This document shows positions 58,252 to 64,000 of a DNA stretch of 64,000 nt, one piece after another (the first letter of the stretch is position 1; the number at the start of each line of letters is the position of its first letter). Under the pieces are notes generated by a model. That model was not told the DNA's origin and ran no database searches. It saw only the letters and a program-made list of their open reading frames with translations. The DNA is taken from assembly GCA_029532415.1 (NCBI GenBank), contig JAQOTA010000025.1, positions 1 through 64,000 on the forward strand. The letters are read 5' to 3'. Origin of the DNA: Marasmius tenuissimus. Taxonomy: Eukaryota > Basidiomycota > Agaricomycetes > Agaricales > Marasmiaceae. The position numbers were made by a program, and so were the translations under genes.

Positions 58252-59717
58252 CCAGGATAAGGCAAGGATAAGGACTTTATGTATGTACTTCTGGATGTAC
58301 TCTTTTTGCTTATGAGCCCCCCGCTTTTTGTTATCGTTTTTTGAATTCACGCTCAGCTACAATTATTTTCTCCATCTTCATTGCATTTCTTGTTTTATTA
58401 CCATATCTCTCATGATTTTTGTTCTGCCTAAAAGAACATTCTACTAATTGCTACAGCTACTGTCTACGTACTCTCCTGTTTCTTTCTGACTGTTACACTA
58501 CGTACTACTTTCCAGTTGTAGCATAGATTCACTCCTTAGCTCTATATAACTCTGTTGTTTCGTTGTAATTGCAATGAGTTGCTTGACGCGCTTCGTAGTC
58601 GCGTGCTCGCGGATGCTATTCCAATTTCCCACGTACGCGTCAGTCACGCGATGATCATGTGCCTAAACTTCTGACAGATGATTGCTGAACGGTGCTTGAG
58701 CTTAGTTCCGACCATCACCACCATCCCCGCTTTCAACGCTTGAAATCTACCTCTTTCTGACAACCTCCGTCGGAGCACTCACGTTATCCTGTTCATGCCA
58801 GTAAAGTTGTCGGCGTATCATGATTTCAAACACATCATTTGTCATTGTTCTTCTCGAACATTTTCCAAGAGATCAAACAATCTGGGACCTCAGAACTATC
58901 AAATCAATCCTTTCAGCCCTGTTTTAGCCAACTTTGATGAAAGCAAGAGCTCATTTACTACCACCTTCTCGTCTTAAAGGATTTTTCATTCCCGAACGCT
59001 CTATTCTAAGGATCAATGTAACGTGAGACTCAAAGACGGTCCCAGTCTCATGAAGCGCGGCTTGGGTGACCGCGATACACGATCTACATCAACCGATGTT
59101 GAGGCTGTCAGGTAATCCATGATACCATCTTCGTTTGCACCACTCTTACATGATGTCCGGAAATACACCATGATTCGCAGTTATCATCCCAGGAAAGTGT
59201 AATACATCGCGCCAACTTGGTTGACAGTTGTCTCGGAATTTCGAGCATTGCTCTGAACCTTACTAAAAGTAATCGGGGGCCTTTCGTTCTACGGGTGATA
59301 CCCGTCTTTGGACTCGACTGGTACTCTCAAAACAAAGAATCAAAATTACGGTCAGGCATTATCCAGGAATTTAACGTCTGCGACAGCGACACCATTCTCG
59401 TCCACAGATATACTTCGAACGATACTGATACGAATCGAGTGCTAAATCCGAGTCAAAACTTGTCTAAAAGGCGCCGAACTTTATCTGCATCAAATTTAGA
59501 GGTGAAGATATTGGGAACTGTCTCGAGCTCGGGTATTGATACTGATACCAATCGGAGCGATCAAACGATCATTAGAACTATCGTCTATGTAGCATCGCCC
59601 GAGCCCCCAGACGATTTTGGACAACCTGGCAGCTCCTGAAGAGGAAGGCTCAGGTATTTAATCCCAGGGTATCCGCTTTTTGGTGTCTCCAAAAGCTCTC
59701 CATCCAATTTCAAGTTT
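58252..59717. other. 1.5-kb gene-free stretch
   Basis: T-rich 3' flank of the PH gene followed by unassigned sequence. A 140-codon frame at 59217-59639 has no ATG start and no recognisable domain. Confidence 0.5.
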
Positions 59718-61368
59718 ATGGCGACGAGCATCGAAGAACAGATTGCACCTTTCCTCAGTTTTCAAGCTTGCGTGGTCCAGACGGTGTCTACGCTGTCGGT
59801 GGGCGAACATCAACCTTGAGCTCAACTGCTGACTGTACTAATGTCAGAGCCCTTATACAGGTCTTGTGTCTGGTCTATGGTGAGCGTCATTTATATCTGC
59901 GACAGCCCCAGAAATGAGGCTGTATGGTTGATATTTCTGTTGTTCACAGGAATCTACATGGTGATATTTGGCCTAGCAATTCGCGTTCTCTATCGTTGCG
60001 ACACGCCCTCTTCAAAACTCTATCTAGGATTCACCCTTGTTCTCTTCGCACTCACAACCTTCGCCAATGTTATGGCCATCTGGAAGAACATCGCAGTGTC
60101 TCGGCACACATTTGATGTTGTTAAGACAAAGGAGTACCAACGATTGGTTGATTATCTGGCCCATGACCAGGCACTCAACGTCATATTGTGGGTTCTTGTC
60201 CTTACTTGAGTCAGTATTCCCTTGACTTGCTCCCTAGTATATGTGAAAACCTAACGTTCACCTTGACGAAGTGCGTTTTTCTCGAGAAACTCTAGTCGTT
60301 TGGTACTAGCTGATGCAGGTTCTCGATGTTGACTAGCGCGATAACCGATGTAATGCTTGTAGGTCAAAGGGCCTCTACGCCGCCCGCCTAGTCCTTGATT
60401 TGCATTATGCCCACAGATTCACCGATGTTATATCATCTGGAGTCGCCACAAGCTGATTCTCTACCCTCTCCTTTTGTGCTCACTATCAATTGCTTGTAAG
60501 TGTTCAGATCCTGTTCGACCCTGGTCGCTTTGTATCGCTACGGATTACTGCCATACTGACCCGCCCCAGGTATAGGAACTGCTTCTGTAATTCTGGGCGG
60601 CATAGGGGTGAGGGACGTTGATGTGCCCTCCAATCAACGTTTATACGACCTTGACAATGCAATCAGCAGTCCATGGATAATCACCGTCGCTGTCTTTAAC
60701 TTGATATTGACGTTCATGACTGGTATGCAGTCGTGCTGTGGCCTTCACGGACTGTCCATATATGAGCTTACTGACCCCATCGTCGCCGCTGGTAGGAGGC
60801 CGAATTTGGTGGATAAGTCGCGAGGCGCAGAAGTTTATGAAGAAGGACCTCCGGATGGATTATAATACCTTAGTAGCCCTCATGTGAGTGCCGACTATCG
60901 TCATCTCGGACCCTGTGTCGACTGTGGCTGACCACTTATCCCGAAAAAATCTGTGACTAGACTTGAGTCAGAGCTTCTCTATTCGTTGACGTTGATAGCT
61001 GTTGTGGTGTTTCAACTGTTCCTCCTACCGAGTGGCCACGGCTTTGCTCCAATAGACATCGGGGCTGCTTTCGAAGCAGTAGGGGTACGTCGCTAGCCTC
61101 TTTTGCCTGCGATAAATAATCATCTTCACGCTGTTGCTAGGGTCTGGCCCCCACACTAATCATCGTACGATCGGCATATGGCAAGACGGTTGAAAGCGTC
61201 AACCAAGTGGTCTCGACATTGCAATTTGCCGACGGTCCCACCTCTGCCACTCGAAGTGCGGGTGAAGCCTCGAGAGTCCGAGCCACTACCGTTGACATGG
61301 GTCGTCCTCGGGGCGGATTGAACGGAATGCCAGAGCCGCCGTTGGACAATGAGGCGAACACAGTTTGA
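59718..61368 (+). CDS. Multi-pass membrane protein of a mushroom-specific family
   Basis: An intron-rich gene starting MATSIEEQIAPFLSFQACVVQT and ending at TGA 61366-61368. Clear pieces: the helix IQVLCLVYGIYMVIFGLAIRVLYR, the helix LYLGFTLVLFALTTFANVMAIWK, the short motif RCYIIWSRHKLILYPLLLCSLSIA, the loop and helix GGIGVRDVDVPSN..SPWIITVAVFNLILTF, a helix near 61000-61045, and the signature GLAPTLIIVRSAYGK before a polar cytoplasmic tail. About seven hydrophobic segments are expected. This matches a large family of uncharacterised agaricomycete proteins with receptor-like topology; ligand and role are unknown. Exact splice sites for the middle exons (60200-60420) were not fully resolved. 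Confidence 0.7.
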
Positions 61369-61614
61369 ACGTGGTACTTACTACTCACATGGTGAGGATG
61401 GACACTCAGACTCAGTTAGCTGCTGTGACTCTGCCCACCTTCTCGCGTGTCTTATTCGGTCATTTTTCTCTTTATTCCTTCATCCCAGCCCCGTTGCTTA
61501 TCTAAGGCCATTGGATATTTTGTTGCTTCGTACTTGGTTGAATTATATAGAGTCTAGATGGCCTCCGTGGGCCATTAGTTCTCAAACAAACCACCGCGGC
61601 GGCTCGTGCCGCAC

Positions 61615-63938
61615 TCAACTTGAGCTAGGAAGATCGAACGGCGACCTATCCAAGTGGCACACCGTGCCCTCTTTTGGCAACGTCCCTTCGATAAAATACT
61701 CCCGAACTACATCATGCATGCAGGTGGTGGGGATTCCGAGAGTCGAGTGCTGCGAGGGAACGAGTAATGACGCTCAAATTGAATCTGTCGTAGGTGAGGT
61801 ATGTATGAGCCATTACTCACCCCAGGAGAATCCTGCGTCAGAACGACAGATCCCGGAAAGTTCTGAGAAACCTTTATCGCTCCGGACGGCAGCGATAAGT
61901 GAATCTCGATAACGAGATCGGACTTGGACGAAGCGGCTATGAAGATGACTCACGATGCATGGGCCGTTACTGGGTCTGATCAAAGATGCTCAGACTGAGA
62001 GTTGCCAGGTCTGGGAGCCTGCCATCTGCTTACCTGCAGTGTTCCCGATGAACAGGATGGGGAAACTGGTGTTACCGGCGATGGGACCTAATAGACCGAC
62101 CTGATATAAGAGCAGAATCACTTGGAAAAGGAAAGCCGTGAGTTTCACCTCTGAACCGTGCTTTTGGAATCTCTGACGACCACCCACTTGTAGCGCAGAA
62201 AAAAAGTCAGCACGAGTTCATGAGCCTGTTGAGGGTTCAGGAATTCGACAACTTACTTGCACTGAATCCGGACACAAGAGTAGATCGACCCAAACGACGA
62301 AACCTCTGCGCTCCTCCGATAATGCTGATAGGCAGCTTCAAGCTCCGGTGGTACAGCATCTCCGTCATTACATATGTACGCCGCATTCGCCTCCGGATTG
62401 GGAGCGAATTGTCCAAAATTGGAAGCATCACCACAATCACACTCGAACGGCGGATCCTTGAATGTGCTATAAAACACCGTCGCATCTCCTTCCGCTAACG
62501 CCTGGAGACCTTCCGCCAGGGAGTGCCACATCCCAGGATTGAGTAAGCCCCCAAGGAAGAGGTGGTTTCGAAGAAACGCGTAGTCGATTAGCCCGTATGA
62601 CGACGAGCCGTTCGTCCACACAGGGATCGGGGATTCGAGTAGGTCTCTGAGTATCCCCGAGAACTTGTCTTCAATCGCTTCAACTGATTCTTCGTAAAAT
62701 GGACAGGAGGTGGGGTCGGCTTCCTGGCATGCTCTGAAGAACCAGTTGAGGGACTCATCGGCGTCCTGGAGGCCATTCAGCCAGGTTGCTAGATGCAGGG
62801 ATCATTCACTGGTGACTCGGAGTGGTTGCGAGGCCGTATACTGACCGGTGTAGTAGTCTTCATCATCAGGCACTCCATCGAGAACCATACGTTCAACCTT
62901 GTCCTGTACACTTTCGACTCAGCCCACGCGATTGAGGTTAGACCAGCAATGGTACTTACAGGAAACATCGAAGCGAACGTGTACCCAAGAGTACATCCGT
63001 ACCTGTGGGATAAAGGAAAATCAAGAATCCTTTTGATAAAGTGAGCGCTATCGACTCACGAAAACCCCCAGTACATCAATTTCTCCTTCCCATGAGCTTC
63101 TACAATCTTCAACATATCCCGGGCAACAAATTCCGTATTCATGTACGGCAAATACTCTTTCCCTCTCTCATACGCCAGAGCACCCATAGTCTTGGTATGT
63201 CCCCAATAACTAGCCACATTCTCCGAAGACGAGTGATTCAATTCCGTGAGAGGGCGATAGTTGAACGCTCGTTCCGCCGGAGTCTCGTAGAACTCAATCC
63301 GAGGAGTCGAGCGTTGTACGCCTTCAAGAGATCTTTAAGTTAGATGGAACGGCTCCGAGGTCAGTATGCTCACCACGAGGATCGAATCCAACCACATCAA
63401 ACTGAGGTCCTAAAACCGCCCGGTGTCTAGTGCCAAGATCAAGTACATGCCCGACCCCACTCACGCCTGGGCCTCCGGGGTTGAATAGCACAGGACCGCG
63501 ATATTCTGGGCTGTCTTTCGATACATTCGCAGGTAAGCGGATGAGAGCAATGGCTGCCGTCGAGTTACCCTCCGAGCTTTCATCATCGTGGTAGTAGTCG
63601 AGCCGCACCTTTTCAGAGCGTGAATTTTAAACAAATGAGTGAGAGGGCCCGCGATCGTATGTCATTCGACTGACCTGTAGACGAGTACATTGGTAATCTC
63701 CTGTGTAACAGGGAACCCATTGAAGATCCTGAGAAGGTTGTATCTACACAAAACAGTGAGTTCGGCTCTCGAGTGAGTAGCTCCCGGACACTAGCGTCGG
63801 ATCTGGAGGGGGTTTAAATCGAAAACTTACATTACCCCACGACACTTCAGTCCAACCTTGTGTGTTGTTATCGTCGCGAGCCAGTGCAAAGTGCAACAGC
63901 AAGCATAGACTAAAGAGGCGCATTTGTCGAGTAATCAT
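61615..63938 (-). CDS. Secreted alpha/beta hydrolase, tripeptidyl aminopeptidase-like
   Basis: A minus-strand gene of about ten exons. The start MITRQMRLFSLCLLLHFALA is a signal peptide (the second Met gives a cleaner one). Then come LDYYHDDESSEGNSTAAIAL, the oxyanion-region GPVLFNPGGPGVSG and FDVVGFDPRG, the nucleophile elbow YWGFSYG formed across an intron near 63010-63060, VERMVLDGVPD, a helical lid rich in Cys, and the C-terminal TAP-like half with GPIAGNTSFPILFIGNTADPVT (catalytic Asp) and SVVLTQDSPGHSTLG (catalytic His). The chain ends EGTLPKEGTVCHL..PSSS, TGA at 61617-61615. The family cleaves short peptides from N-termini or related esters; substrate is unknown. A full Ser-Asp-His triad is visible. 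N-glycosylation sites (NVS, NTS) fit secretion. Confidence 0.85.
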
Positions 63939-63983
63939 GTGGTATGTGCAGTAACCTGATTCAACTTTCGAGTCCTCCCGCCC

Positions 63984-63994
63984 TCTATATATAA
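63984..63994 (-). promoter_or_regulatory. TATA box of the hydrolase gene
   Basis: TATATATA-type sequence (CTATATATAAA in plus orientation) lies about 50 bp upstream of the minus-strand ATG at 63938. Confidence 0.5.
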
Positions 63995-64000
63995 AGGCAG

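Noticed and set aside
59217..59639. 140-codon plus-strand frame with a repeated DTDTNR motif
   Set aside because: No ATG start and no recognisable domain; coding evidence too weak.
61349..61912. 187-codon plus-strand frame
   Set aside because: It lies opposite the last exons of the alpha/beta hydrolase, whose motifs explain the sequence on the other strand.
1..64000. CRISPR arrays, bacterial operons or ribosome-binding sites
   Set aside because: The window is intron-rich eukaryotic DNA and no regularly spaced short repeats were seen.

Overview
The window looks like chromosomal DNA of a basidiomycete fungus, most likely an Agaricomycete. Protein genes are cut by many short introns (about 50-75 bp, GT..AG), and the gene content fits: a WAPL-type cohesin factor, an F-box protein, a fungal methionine synthase, a BIM1/X325-type secreted copper protein, a PIG-P subunit, and several families I associate with mushroom-forming fungi. 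Exon coordinates were worked out by hand from reading frames and splice phases. They are predictions without transcript support.

Layout. Positions 1-12953 hold single-copy genes: the 3' part of a WAPL-like gene (+), an F-box gene (+), a UBXN1/SAKS1-like UBA-UBX gene (-), a NOPCHAP1-like gene (+), an atypical SDR/NmrA-like gene (+) and MET6 (+). From 12565 to about 36570 lies a tandem segmental duplication whose unit was the 3' end of MET6 plus a TPR-protein gene. The upstream TPR copy (13621-32720) is split in exon 8 by a 17-kb block of Ty1/copia LTR retrotransposons nested three deep, all transcribed from the minus strand. The downstream unit starts with a truncated MET6 exon (33317-33538) and carries an intact TPR gene (33885-35968). 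Then follow a BIM1/X325-like gene (+), a long-form tRNase Z (-) sharing a 235-bp promoter region with PIG-P (+), a 2.9-kb gene-poor stretch, a disordered single-exon protein (+), a large multi-pass membrane protein (+), another 2.8-kb gene-poor stretch with a degraded duplication, a PH-domain protein (+), a multi-pass membrane protein (+) and a secreted TAP-like alpha/beta hydrolase (-) at the right edge.

The retrotransposon stack is the most striking part. Element 1 (15186-32188, TSD ccacc) sits in the TPR exon. Element 2 (15335-26245, TSD gctgt) sits in one LTR of element 1. Element 3 (16912-18644, TSD cgttt) sits in the reverse-transcriptase frame of element 2. LTR pairs differ at 4/258, 2/519 and 0/186 positions, which agrees with the nesting order. 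Five of the six differences are C/T at CpG, and at least three of the four nonsense codons in the pol frames fit CGA to TGA, which suggests methyl-C deamination or a RIP-like process. All three carry the same 13-nt primer-binding site directly against the LTR. It matches the anticodon loop of initiator tRNA-Met, i.e. copia-type half-tRNA priming. Element 3 encodes only a Gag with a CCHC knuckle and has identical LTRs, so it is a young gag-only, non-autonomous element. Element 2 carries an unusually long polyprotein with several hundred unexplained residues between Gag and protease.
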